A stretch of 42,999 bases of DNA from Microvirga sesbaniae (GTDB lineage Bacteria; Pseudomonadota; Alphaproteobacteria; Rhizobiales; Beijerinckiaceae). The stretch's first letter is position 1, and each line of letters begins with the position of its first letter. The notes beneath the pieces are model-generated. The model was not told the DNA's origin. It saw only the letters and a list, made by a program, of their open reading frames with translations, and did not search any database. Positions 33,317 through 40,356 of this stretch are shown here, piece after piece. The DNA lies in contig NZ_JAMXFJ010000034.1 of NCBI RefSeq assembly GCF_025460805.1, positions 1 through 42,999 of the forward strand, written 5' to 3'. A program made the position numbers and the translations under genes.

Positions 33317-33394
33317 CGGTTACACAGGTTACAGAGTCTTGTAACTGGCAAGTGGCTGATCTTGTTGAGGTTACACTGGTTACATCGGTTACAC
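33317..33394. repeat. 78-bp array of 9-bp GTGTAACC iterons, copy B
   Basis: Read on the reverse strand: three tandem 9-bp units (33394-33368), a 20-base gap, one inverted unit (33347-33339), a 4-base gap, and two tandem units (33334-33317). Consensus and every spacing match copy A at 15711-15788. It lies in the 211-bp gap between the DUF927 gene and the next reverse gene, if that gene starts at 33266. Confidence 0.85.
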
Positions 33395-33477
33395 GCGATT
33401 TCTGACCAGCCCGAGCTATGAGGTATGCCTTGAATGTATCAAGTTGCGGCCTGAGAGGAGATCTCATGGTTGGGCCC

Positions 33478-35271
33478 TCAATAGCTCAACGCCGTAGCCC
33501 GGACAGCGTAGGTAGCGACCGAACGCCCATCGATCTTCTGGACGTAGCGGTTGGCGCGGTCTGATGGGGTGACTAGAAGTGCGCCTCGCTCCGCCAGCAT
33601 CGCCGCAATGCCCTTAGAGTCCGCAACTCCGGCAAGGGCTTCTTTCCATCCGGTTGGGGTAAAGCCCCAATACAGGTCATCTCCCCGCTTGAAGCGGTAG
33701 CCGATGAGGTCGCGCACACCCTGCCCGCTCAAAGGAACGTCCTGGGACATGTCGTGCAGGAGCCGGAAGCGGCTCTCACCATGTTTCTCGACAGCGGACC
33801 GCAGGGCATCGATGGCCGCTACCAATTCACCCGGGCCATCCCCGCCGAGTGTAGAGCGCCAGGCGTCGAAGCAGACAGCAGCTGCCCGTTCAGCCTCGAT
33901 CTCGGCCCATGGCAGGCCAAGAGCGTACGTTGCCAACTCTCCAGCCGTCGCGATCAGGGCGAACCGGTGTGCAACCCGGAACAACTGACCGCCAGTTTCC
34001 CCAGCGCCGTCGAGAAGCTTTTTCTGGATTTCTGCGATCCGATCCCTGGCCTTGTCCAAGACCGCACCCGGATTTTCCGCCAGCTTTTTCACGAAGGCCT
34101 GCCCTGCCGTGCCGTAGAATTCGAGCGCGGCGGACTTAATGACTTTCGAGAACTGAGCCGGGCCATACCCTTTTGTGTTCTCGAACAGCCCAAAGCCCTT
34201 CCCAGCGTCCGCAGGCACGTCGACCAGACGGATGAGCTGACCGGCCTTAGCCCGTTTGCCCGTCTCTGCAATCTTGTCGCCGAGGCCGATCTCACCGGAC
34301 GACAGAAGCATGACGCGCCACTCAGAACGCACCCTAGCGTCGCCGTCACGGGTGCCTCGAGCCTTGCCTTGCCCGTTGACCAGCAAGTAGGCGGTTGAGC
34401 CTGCCTCCCGAGCATCCAATTCCCCCAACTCATCCAAAGCAAGGAGCGTGCCTGAATGAGCCCGAGCAATGGCCTCTAAGGCGTTTCCGGTAGCTCTCCA
34501 CGTCTGGGTAAAGCCGCCGCGCCCACCGCCACCCCAGACGCTTCCAGCGATTACGAGAGCCGTGCTCTTGCCAAGGGATGACCCGCCGACAAGATGAACA
34601 CCGCCGCCCTCATCATTGAGTAGATCAGCCAGTGGACCGGCAAAGGCAGTTGAGAGAGCTAACACGAGACGAGAGTTGCCCGCAGCCGGCGCCGCCACCT
34701 GCTTGATCCAATCACCTAGGGTGCCATTCTCACCATACCGAGCAGCATCAGCCTTTCCGTCGTAGACCACGCTTTCCCCGGCCGCTTGTCCAAGAGTAGC
34801 GTGAGGCAGAACGAACACGTCATTGTACCAGCCGCTACGCCGGACGAGCCGGACCCTTGATCCACAGCTTACGCCAACGAGAGCTGCCTTCAGCTTCTTC
34901 AGTCGGTCTGAATGAGGAGACAGCTCCAGCCCACCAGCCGCCAAAGGCTTTAGGACCTCCGTCCCGTCGCCGATCAGATCCGCCAGCGGCAGAAAGTGGC
35001 GGTGCCGGATCCTGTCCCGGTCATACCACTCCAAGGCAATGGACCACCCTTCGCCGTTCGGATCGCGGGCTAAGCCGAGGACCGTGAAAGGCCCGGACAG
35101 GCGAATGCGCGGTTTGTCCTCTCCAGGGTCGAACCACATGCCTTTGTGGTCAAGAACATAGCCTTGAGGCCATTTGATTGGGTTAAATTGGTGCGACATC
35201 TCGGGCTCTGAGGCAGCCGCTCCAAGGCGCTCCATCTCATCAGCAAAGGGATCGTTGTCGAGAGCGTTCAA
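33478..35271 (-). CDS. DUF927-family ATPase/helicase-like protein
   Basis: A 597-aa protein with the DUF927 pattern (WYNDVFVLPHATLGQ; VLALSTAFAGPLADLL; GGGVHLVGGSSLGKSTALVI). Walker A is GGSSLGKST at 229-237 and Walker B LLALDE at 276-281, followed by GELDAREAGSTAYLLVNGQGK and LSSGEIGLGDKI. Proteins of this family are RecA/helicase-like ATPases of phages and integrative elements and are thought to act in DNA replication. It starts 4 bp inside the upstream gene. It is a second replication-type ATPase besides the P4-family helicase. Confidence 0.87.
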   Translation of the reverse strand: MNALDNDPFADEMERLGAAASEPEMSHQFNPIKWPQGYVLDHKGMWFDPGEDKPRIRLSGPFTVLGLARDPNGEGWSIALEWYDRDRIRHRHFLPLADLIGDGTEVLKPLAAGGLELSPHSDRLKKLKAALVGVSCGSRVRLVRRSGWYNDVFVLPHATLGQAAGESVVYDGKADAARYGENGTLGDWIKQVAAPAAGNSRLVLALSTAFAGPLADLLNDEGGGVHLVGGSSLGKSTALVIAGSVWGGGGRGGFTQTWRATGNALEAIARAHSGTLLALDELGELDAREAGSTAYLLVNGQGKARGTRDGDARVRSEWRVMLLSSGEIGLGDKIAETGKRAKAGQLIRLVDVPADAGKGFGLFENTKGYGPAQFSKVIKSAALEFYGTAGQAFVKKLAENPGAVLDKARDRIAEIQKKLLDGAGETGGQLFRVAHRFALIATAGELATYALGLPWAEIEAERAAAVCFDAWRSTLGGDGPGELVAAIDALRSAVEKHGESRFRLLHDMSQDVPLSGQGVRDLIGYRFKRGDDLYWGFTPTGWKEALAGVADSKGIAAMLAERGALLVTPSDRANRYVQKIDGRSVATYAVRATALSY

Positions 35272-35501
35272 AGGCGCTGCTCCTTGGTCGTGCGGAGATC
35301 ATTGAGGGTTGTGAGTGCGGCGCGCGTGTAGGCCACCAGCCGACGCACAGTGTATTCAAGGCCGGCATCATCCCCGATGGATGCGTAGGTGACGCCTAGT
35401 TCTGCCTGGATGCGGGCCATGTTGAGAGTCTCTTCGATGAACTCCCGATAGGCCCAGGGCGATCCATGAGGAGCGCCCTGAGAGAAAGAGGCACTGCTCA
35501 T
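35268..35501 (-). CDS. Hypothetical small protein before the DUF927 gene
   Basis: A 77-aa helical protein (AYREFIEETLNMARIQAELG, YTVRRLVAYTRAALTTLNDL). It overlaps both neighbours by 4 bp, so it is translated as part of the block. Function unknown. Confidence 0.65.
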   Translation of the reverse strand: MSSASFSQGAPHGSPWAYREFIEETLNMARIQAELGVTYASIGDDAGLEYTVRRLVAYTRAALTTLNDLRTTKEQRL

Positions 35502-35887
35502 GGCACATCCCCGCAGTTCCAGTAGTAGATGTTTCGAAGCCAGTTCTCCTGCTTCTGGGAGATCTGCCTGCCTTGGCTCAGTCGCTCAACCATGTCGCAG
35601 ACGAACTTGCGCTCGGTTGAAGTGAGGCGCCCGGCGGCATGGGTTCGGCACCAGTTAGCGATATCCAGCAGGGATCTCGGGTGTGGCTCAGGGGCCGCTG
35701 CCGAAACTGGGATGCTGGAGGGCTGCCGATAACACAGAGCTTCCACAAGGTTGTGGAAGTCCATGCCAGCACTTTTGAGTGTGCGGTCGATTGCCCGCAC
35801 GGCAGCGATAACCTCGCCGTCATGGTCCGTAGCGAGCATGGGAATGAGCCTGGAGAGCTTTGGGGCAATGATGGCCATGTCAGGCAT
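35498..35887 (-). CDS. Hypothetical phage-type protein
   Basis: A 129-aa protein: IAPKLSRLIPMLATDHDGEV, IAAVRAIDRTLKSAGMDFH, LVEAL, then a C-terminal ISQKQENWLRNIYYW. This is a recurrent pattern in alphaproteobacterial prophages beside replication genes, with no established function. It overlaps the next gene by 4 bp and the previous one by 8 bp. Confidence 0.7.
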   Translation of the reverse strand: MPDMAIIAPKLSRLIPMLATDHDGEVIAAVRAIDRTLKSAGMDFHNLVEALCYRQPSSIPVSAAAPEPHPRSLLDIANWCRTHAAGRLTSTERKFVCDMVERLSQGRQISQKQENWLRNIYYWNCGDVP

Positions 35888-36146
35888 GATCGCCTCCCAT
35901 GTCGCTCCAGATGTTCACATTGAACCACGGCACGAATGCCTTCATGTATGCCGATGCCGCGCCGACCGCTTCATCGATCGATGTGTCGAGAAGTGAAGAG
36001 GGCGGGTTCCAAGTGTGACCAGTCTCAGTTGCGAAGCGCCTGACGATGTCAGCCTCTCGGAGCGCCAAATGAAGGCGCTCGGCCCACTTCTGGAACATCA
36101 GTGGTTCGGCTGGCGCAAAGTTGGGGACGTCGAAATCCTCAGACAT
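35880..36146 (-). CDS. Hypothetical small protein
   Basis: An 88-aa protein with a helical section (LMFQKWAERLHLALREADIV) and an aromatic C-terminus (AFVPWFNVNIWSDMGG). It overlaps each neighbour by 8 bp. No family recognised. Confidence 0.62.
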   Translation of the reverse strand: MSEDFDVPNFAPAEPLMFQKWAERLHLALREADIVRRFATETGHTWNPPSSLLDTSIDEAVGAASAYMKAFVPWFNVNIWSDMGGDHA

Positions 36147-36537
36147 TGACGAAGTCTCCCGTCAGAGCGAAGTGAGACGCCAGCTTGGAGAGACCTTGCT
36201 TCAGGAGAGTGGCACGCTGCGGGTTGCCGACACCGCAGTTGTCGCGACAGACCGAAACGACCGCCAACGCGACGTTTTCCCCGAGGGCGAGAAGGGAGCG
36301 GCCAGCAGAGAGGCGGGCTTGCTGTTCTATGCCACCGGCAGCCTGCCAGAGAGCCGCCATGCGTTGACCCGCCTTGAATTCTCGATTGTCGATAATGCCT
36401 GCATTCCGAGCCCGAGCGAGTGCAGATCCAGGACGTCCGAATTCCTCGGGGACGGTGTGGATACGAGGCCTGTGGCCGAGGTCAGGAAGACGCGAATTTT
36501 CGTTGCGCTGAGAGCGCGATAGTGTATTGATTGTCAT
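36139..36537 (-). CDS. DUF6456-like protein
   Basis: A 132-aa protein. IIDNREFKAGQRMAALWQAA, then LAVVSVCRDNCGVG and RATLLKQGLSKLASHF, recall the C-terminal DUF6456 domain found in Hyphomicrobiales regulators, here without the usual HTH part. The match is by eye and moderate. The Met at 36537 is used; the frame upstream covers the hairpin and looks non-coding. Confidence 0.6.
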   Translation of the reverse strand: MTINTLSRSQRNENSRLPDLGHRPRIHTVPEEFGRPGSALARARNAGIIDNREFKAGQRMAALWQAAGGIEQQARLSAGRSLLALGENVALAVVSVCRDNCGVGNPQRATLLKQGLSKLASHFALTGDFVNV

Positions 36538-36552
36538 AGCAAATACTTTTCT

Positions 36553-36588
36553 GAGCCCCGCGCAGCCCCTGTGTCGGGGCTCTTCTTT
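36553..36588 (+). terminator. Rho-independent terminator on the + strand
   Basis: GAGCCCCG (36553-36560) can pair with CGGGGCTC (36575-36582), and a tighter alternative AGCCCC-6-GGGGCT uses the same right arm. TTCTTTT follows on the + strand. All genes around it are on the reverse strand, so it would stop antisense transcription or read-through from outside. Confidence 0.65.
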
Positions 36589-36620
36589 TGTCCACGTGAG
36601 GCCCGCAATGGGTGGGTGGA

Positions 36621-36848
36621 TCACGCGGCGGTCGCGGTGCTTTCGGTAATGCTGGTGCGCTTGTGGGCAGCAAACCAAGCGTCAAGGTCCGTAGGGTCGT
36701 AGACCACGCGCTTGCCAATCTTGATAAAGGTGGGACCACCGCCTGCCGCCCGAAGCTTATCGAGGGTGGACTTGCCGAGGCCAAGGTATTCGGCGGCCTG
36801 TGGGGTGTCGAGTTTCTTGCGGAGTGGTGAGAAAGCCTGCGTTGACAT
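36621..36848 (-). CDS. Excisionase/AlpA-like helix-turn-helix protein
   Basis: A 75-aa protein with a single MerR/excisionase-type winged HTH: LDTPQAAEYLGLGKSTLDKL, then GGGPTFIKIGKRVVYDPTDL and DAWFAAH. Such proteins act as excisionases or as activators of early genes. Because no integrase is encoded here, a transcriptional role is more likely. GGAG lies 12 bp upstream of ATG 36848, a rather long spacing. It heads the leftward small-gene and DUF927 block. Confidence 0.82.
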   Translation of the reverse strand: MSTQAFSPLRKKLDTPQAAEYLGLGKSTLDKLRAAGGGPTFIKIGKRVVYDPTDLDAWFAAHKRTSITESTATAA

Positions 36849-36930
36849 TGTGATGCTACTCCTGAACAACCCAAACCAAACTGGGTTGATAGGAGCAACA
36901 GTAGGCGACTACAGGAGATATGAGCGGGGT

Positions 36931-37668
36931 TTAAGCGCCATCAATTTCGGTGGGCTTGCCCCCCGAACTAACTCGCCAGGTAGACACAGCATCTGAGACA
37001 AGGTCTCTGTAGGCTGCTGTACTATTGGATTTTCGACGGAATTGTTCTGGTAATGCGCGTTCGACCTCTTTGACAAAAGTAACGAAAGGGGGATCCGTTA
37101 CATCTGGCTTCATCTTGTCAGTGTCTTTGCGGATCTTAATGCGACCACGTTTGAGGGTTACCTCCCAGAATCCTGCAAGCGGGCCAATGAATAATAAGCG
37201 CCATGCGGTGTTCTGCTTGAAATGGGGCTCCTGCCGCTTCAGTGCCTCCAATTGTCTTCTGGCTGAGTCACAACCTTCCATGAAGGTCAACATTATCTGC
37301 GACAAGTGATGAAGTCGGATCGGCGGATCCAAGTCGAGGCGGTCTTCGAAATAATCATTCAGCAATCCCTCAACATGGTGCATGGCCTCGCGGCCGATAT
37401 CCTTGCCCGCACAGTCGAGCACTCGCCAGAATGGCTCTGCGGCTTTTTCGATCTCTCGCAATCGCTTTTCCGCCTCGGCAACAGAGGTAGCATTCTGCTC
37501 AAACTCGCACTCACGGACATAAGCTTGAACGATCTCGACCAGAGTTTGGCGTTGGCTTTGGTTCATCTCACTCGCATGGCTTTTAAGCGAGTTCCAGAAC
37601 TCGGGCGTATCCTGCCAATCAAGCGCAGCAAGAACTGTCGAACTCGGGAGCTTCGGAGGAGTATACAT
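36931..37668 (-). CDS. Hypothetical protein of the control region
   Basis: A 245-aa soluble, largely helical protein. The central LRLHHLSQIMLTFMEGCD-like section (seen as PIRLHHLSQIMLTFMEG) and the C-terminal FVTFVKEVERALPEQFRRKS, TAAYRDLVSDAV are the most distinctive parts. I do not recognise the family, though the C-terminal pattern occurs beside phage integrase and regulator genes. It lies between the repressor region and the excisionase-like gene, so it may take part in immunity. Confidence 0.65.
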   Translation of the reverse strand: MYTPPKLPSSTVLAALDWQDTPEFWNSLKSHASEMNQSQRQTLVEIVQAYVRECEFEQNATSVAEAEKRLREIEKAAEPFWRVLDCAGKDIGREAMHHVEGLLNDYFEDRLDLDPPIRLHHLSQIMLTFMEGCDSARRQLEALKRQEPHFKQNTAWRLLFIGPLAGFWEVTLKRGRIKIRKDTDKMKPDVTDPPFVTFVKEVERALPEQFRRKSNSTAAYRDLVSDAVSTWRVSSGGKPTEIDGA

Positions 37669-37768
37669 TGCCTTTACATGTTCTCACGGCCGGAAAGGTA
37701 ACACATAACTGCCAGGTGCGGGCGGGTTTTCGGATGGCCGTCACACCTGTACCCAGTCTTGATCAAGG

Positions 37769-38155
37769 CTAGCCTGCCTGATTGGGCCGCCTGCATTGAT
37801 TAGTCTTCTGCAGCTCGCCAAGTAAGAAGTCGTCTGTTCGCAGGCTTGTCCGAGCAGCCGATGTCTTCAGAGCGTTGTCAAATGTGACCAACGCCTCGTA
37901 GAGAGGCACATCAGTCCGCCTGCAAGCAACCCACAACGCAGTTTGCACATATGCCATGCAGGCAGAAGCAATCCGTTGATCCACTTCGTTCGCAAGGCCG
38001 TTAGTTCCATTCAGCAGATCCCAGAGCGGCTTGCATTCTGCGAAGAAGCGATCAGGAGACAGGCCACCGTACGATCTGAGAGGCAAGGCCACGCGATCCT
38101 GGGCTTCAGCAGGGACTGATGCGAGTGCTAGCAGAAGAGCGGCAAGGAGCCTCAT
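37769..38155 (-). CDS. Secreted Rap1a/Tai-like protein
   Basis: A 128-aa protein with a Sec signal peptide (MRLLAALLLALASVPAEA, cleavage after AEA). A Rap1a/Tai-like mature part follows: FFAECKPLWDLLNG, ASACMAYVQTALWVACRR, with paired cysteines. Members of that family include immunity proteins and small periplasmic proteins of unknown role. It lies 4 bp after the XRE repressor and would be co-expressed with it in the quiescent state, as for a lysogenic-conversion gene. Confidence 0.72.
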   Translation of the reverse strand: MRLLAALLLALASVPAEAQDRVALPLRSYGGLSPDRFFAECKPLWDLLNGTNGLANEVDQRIASACMAYVQTALWVACRRTDVPLYEALVTFDNALKTSAARTSLRTDDFLLGELQKTNQCRRPNQAG

Positions 38156-38159
38156 GGCG

Positions 38160-38417
38160 CTAATCACCTGACCGATCCTTGAAGCGCACGCCAGCACCCC
38201 CGCCGTTCTCTGGAATGAACTGTATGCCGGCTTCCTCGAGAGCCTTCTGGATGTCTGCGAGGGTTCGGTCGTAGGGGGTGCGCTTACCCGCCTCAAAGTC
38301 TGCCAATGTAGCATTCGATACTTTGCTGCGCTTTGCCAGCTCATCTCGGCTCCACCCTAAAAGAGCACGGGCCGCACGACATTGATCTGCCCTTAGTTCA
38401 TATATTTTATCTGACAT
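38160..38417 (-). CDS. XRE-family repressor-like regulator
   Basis: An 85-aa protein with one XRE/Cro-type HTH: CRAARALLGWSRDELAKRSK, VSNATLADFEAGKRTPYDRT, then LADIQKALEEAGIQFIPENG. The ending with GVRF is typical of small alphaproteobacterial XRE proteins. It is divergent from a rightward block of tiny genes and separated from it by palindromic operators, so it probably represses both sides. Confidence 0.88.
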   Translation of the reverse strand: MSDKIYELRADQCRAARALLGWSRDELAKRSKVSNATLADFEAGKRTPYDRTLADIQKALEEAGIQFIPENGGGAGVRFKDRSGD

Positions 38418-38462
38418 TAGATAATTTATCTTGACCTAGTGATTAGATGAGATAATTTATCT
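38400..38462. promoter_or_regulatory. XRE operator region with palindromes
   Basis: The perfect 13-bp palindrome AGATAATTTATCT occurs at 38419-38431 and 38450-38462, 31 bp (three helical turns) apart. A degenerate third copy lies at 38400-38412 in the first codons of the XRE gene. A rightward promoter TTGACC (38431-38436), 16 bp, TAATTT (38453-38458) overlaps the second copy, so binding would block it. Confidence 0.78.
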
Positions 38463-38493
38463 GACATTGGATGAAACGACAAGGCTTCAGACG

Positions 38494-38811
38494 ATGGCAA
38501 CCCACCGCAAAATCGATTGGTCCGCTGCGATGTGCGATATGCGCAATGGCCGCGCCAAGCCAGTCCCTGGTTTCCTCGCTGCCCGTTCGTTGGAGGCTGC
38601 CCGCCTCGACCGGATCGCCAAGGAAGCTGCTGCCGTACCCTTCGCGGTCGCTGGCTCCTATGACCGCTCGGCCATCATGAAGGCTGCAATAGCCTCCGCC
38701 CGTGCTCAGAAGGCCAAGGGATCCAGGGCACCCTGGTCCCAGCTCGTCGGCGCCGCTCTCAAGAACATTTGGCGCACCGCCAAAGCCCAACGCGCCTTTG
38801 CCGCTCACTGA
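38494..38811 (+). CDS. First gene of the rightward small-gene operon, hypothetical
   Basis: A 105-aa basic, Ala-rich helical protein (LEAARLDRIAKEAAAVPFAV, SRAPWSQLVGAALKNIWRTA). No family recognised. It is the first gene controlled by the XRE operator region. ATG 38494 is used; a TTG at 38467 lies inside the operator region. Confidence 0.66.
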   Translation: MATHRKIDWSAAMCDMRNGRAKPVPGFLAARSLEAARLDRIAKEAAAVPFAVAGSYDRSAIMKAAIASARAQKAKGSRAPWSQLVGAALKNIWRTAKAQRAFAAH

Positions 38812-38823
38812 GGAGGATCCCCT

Positions 38824-39003
38824 ATGATTATCGAGACCTCTGACAACCGCTTCTTCCGCGTCCGCGAGACGGGCAACCGCGACTTGGCTCACGTCTGGTT
38901 TGGGGTGGCGGTGAAGCGCTCCAAGGGTGCCTGGATCGAGAAGGCCAAAGCCCGTGAGATCCTCGTCCGCAAGGCAGCCTCTCGCATTGTGGAGACCGCA
39001 TAA
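38824..39003 (+). CDS. Small hypothetical protein (59 aa)
   Basis: A 59-aa protein beginning MIIETSDNRFFRVRETG, with AHVWFGVAVKRSKGAWIEKA, a small beta domain by appearance. GAGGAGG lies 8 bp upstream, one of the best ribosome-binding sites in the window. Its stop shares a base with the next start (TAATG). Function unknown. Confidence 0.72.
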   Translation: MIIETSDNRFFRVRETGNRDLAHVWFGVAVKRSKGAWIEKAKAREILVRKAASRIVETA

Positions 39004-39215
39004 TGGGCACCGTGAAGCAGAACCTGTTCCCCGCGGGAGCCATATCGGAGTCCTTGCAGGACAAGAGCTTTGAATTGTCCTGCGCACTGGATGCCTTGAA
39101 GGAGATTGCCGACCTCGTGGCCGAGTACCACGAGACGGGACGCCTGGATGACGCTCTAGTCGATGACATCGGCATCCTTGCTCGCCGCACCATTTCGCAG
39201 GTGAGGGCGCACTGA
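39003..39215 (+). CDS. Small hypothetical protein (70 aa)
   Basis: A 70-aa acidic helical protein (ELSCALDALKEIADLVAEYH, DDALVDDIGILARRTISQ). It shares one base with each neighbouring gene. No family recognised. Confidence 0.68.
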   Translation: MGTVKQNLFPAGAISESLQDKSFELSCALDALKEIADLVAEYHETGRLDDALVDDIGILARRTISQVRAH

Positions 39216-39364
39216 TGGCCCGAGAATTCTTCACCTTCCTGCACTGTGCCCGGCAAGCTCGGATCCTAGTGAAGGCCTGCCCGAACGAAGCGGACCACTA
39301 CAAGAGCTGCTGCCGTTACTGGTTAGCCATGGCTCGAATGGCTCAAGCGCCGCCGCTTCCGTAA
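39215..39364 (+). CDS. Very small cysteine-containing protein (49 aa)
   Basis: A 49-aa protein beginning MAREFFTFLHCARQARI, with four cysteines (HC, KACP and SCC), which might bind a metal or be incidental. The start overlaps the previous stop (TGATG). Coupling and the even density of genes here support it. Confidence 0.58.
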   Translation: MAREFFTFLHCARQARILVKACPNEADHYKSCCRYWLAMARMAQAPPLP

Positions 39365-39419
39365 GCGCGTCTCAAACCTACCGCCTCGCATCCCTGCCCC
39401 AGCCTCTGGAGCCCCTGGA

Positions 39420-39515
39420 ATGGCAACGACCCTGCACACCCTCTCGCTGGCCGCCCGCGTCCTGACGGGCACCGCCTTCCTCTGCCTCGCCTGCTTCCTC
39501 ATCAGCATTTCATAG
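39420..39515 (+). CDS. Tiny single-span membrane peptide (31 aa)
   Basis: A 31-aa frame, mostly hydrophobic (LTGTAFLCLACFLISIS), consistent with one membrane span. CTGGAG lies nearby upstream. It fills the gap between two supported genes. It could be a holin-like or regulatory peptide, but nothing in the sequence proves expression. Confidence 0.42.
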   Translation: MATTLHTLSLAARVLTGTAFLCLACFLISIS

Positions 39516-39525
39516 GAGACATCAC

Positions 39526-39792
39526 ATGCGTACCTCTCACCTTCGCCTTGTCGCTGTCGACGGCACCCAAGTAGCCCCCGCCCCTCGCCGTCCACGCGGC
39601 TGGAATGTCCGCCGTGAGCGGGAGATCCGGCTCGTCATCATCAAGGAGCACCTCGGGCACGTCACGCACTCCCTGAAGCGTCTCAAGACTCTCATGGAAG
39701 AACTGGAGACCAGCCTGGGCCTGAGTCTGCCAGATGATTTCGTGTGGCCTCGTCCTGACGCCCTTAATCCCAACCCGGATAGGTCCGCCTGA
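39526..39792 (+). CDS. Hypothetical helical protein (88 aa)
   Basis: An 88-aa protein with a basic N-terminus (RRPRGWNVRREREIRLV) and a leucine-rich coiled coil (HSLKRLKTLMEELETSLGL). TAGGAG lies 8 bp before ATG 39526. It may bind nucleic acid, judging only from charge. No family recognised. Confidence 0.68.
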   Translation: MRTSHLRLVAVDGTQVAPAPRRPRGWNVRREREIRLVIIKEHLGHVTHSLKRLKTLMEELETSLGLSLPDDFVWPRPDALNPNPDRSA

Positions 39793-39833
39793 TCTCGGCA
39801 CCTACATCGCACGTCTCATGCAGGAGCATTGCC

Positions 39834-40037
39834 GTGACATCTGCACAGTATCGGAAGTGGCGATTCTATGCCGAAAGCCTGATCCAACAGGCCATAGACA
39901 TCCTCGACGCAATCGACGGGGATGCAGACCTGGAGGACAACGGAGATCCCGAGCCCGACGGCCACGAGGAACCCTCGATCAACCTTGTGGAGCCGTGGTT
40001 TCGGCCGGCACCCGCAGCCGGGAGGCTCGCAGCATGA
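39834..40037 (+). CDS. Small acidic protein with GTG start (67 aa)
   Basis: A 67-aa protein: AQYRKWRFYAESLIQQAIDI, LDAIDGDADLEDNGDPE. AGGAG lies 8 bp before GTG 39834, which decides the start. Its stop overlaps the next start by 4 bp. Function unknown. Confidence 0.62.
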   Translation: MTSAQYRKWRFYAESLIQQAIDILDAIDGDADLEDNGDPEPDGHEEPSINLVEPWFRPAPAAGRLAA

Positions 40038-40213
40038 CACGCAACCTCATTCGTCCCCGTGAAGCCTGGATAACGGCTCTCGCCCTCTTCCTGGCAATCC
40101 GCGCCCTCGAGGCACAAGAGAACCCGCCGCACAACGAACTGGAGGACATGCGGACACTTCTGCGGGAAGGCTACCCAACCCATGCAGCTGCCCTTTACGC
40201 CATGTCTCAATAA
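40034..40213 (+). CDS. Small hypothetical protein (59 aa), end of operon
   Basis: A 59-aa protein with an Arg-rich start, a short hydrophobic helix (ITALALFLAIRALEA) and an acidic helical end (ELEDMRTLLREGYPTHAAAL). It overlaps the previous gene by 4 bp and is the last gene before the paired hairpins. Confidence 0.62.
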   Translation: MTRNLIRPREAWITALALFLAIRALEAQENPPHNELEDMRTLLREGYPTHAAALYAMSQ

Positions 40214-40258
40214 GGATGACAGGGCAACGGGCCGTTAATTCCCTGTCGCTATACAGAA

Positions 40259-40286
40259 CTCAGCCTGGAGTACGTCTCAGGCTGAG
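40259..40286. terminator. First hairpin after the small-gene operon
   Basis: CTCAGCCTG and CAGGCTGAG form a perfect 9-bp stem with a 10-base loop. No U-run follows; it may work together with the stronger hairpin 8 bp downstream. Confidence 0.5.
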
Positions 40287-40293
40287 GCAGCAG

Positions 40294-40328
40294 GAAGCCC
40301 CGTTCGGCTCTACCCCGAGCGGGGCTTC
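40294..40328. terminator. Second, stronger hairpin after the small-gene operon
   Basis: GAAGCCCCG pairs with CGGGGCTTC, and the stem can continue past a T/G position with TCGG and CCGA. The stability and the position between two rightward genes support a terminator, though the U-run is short. Confidence 0.62.
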
Positions 40329-40356
40329 TGCATCGCGTGGTCATTGGGGAGCCTGA

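Noticed and set aside
36621..36848. Excisionase (xis) function
   Set aside because: The HTH type fits, but no tyrosine integrase or att site was found, so I named it excisionase-like only.
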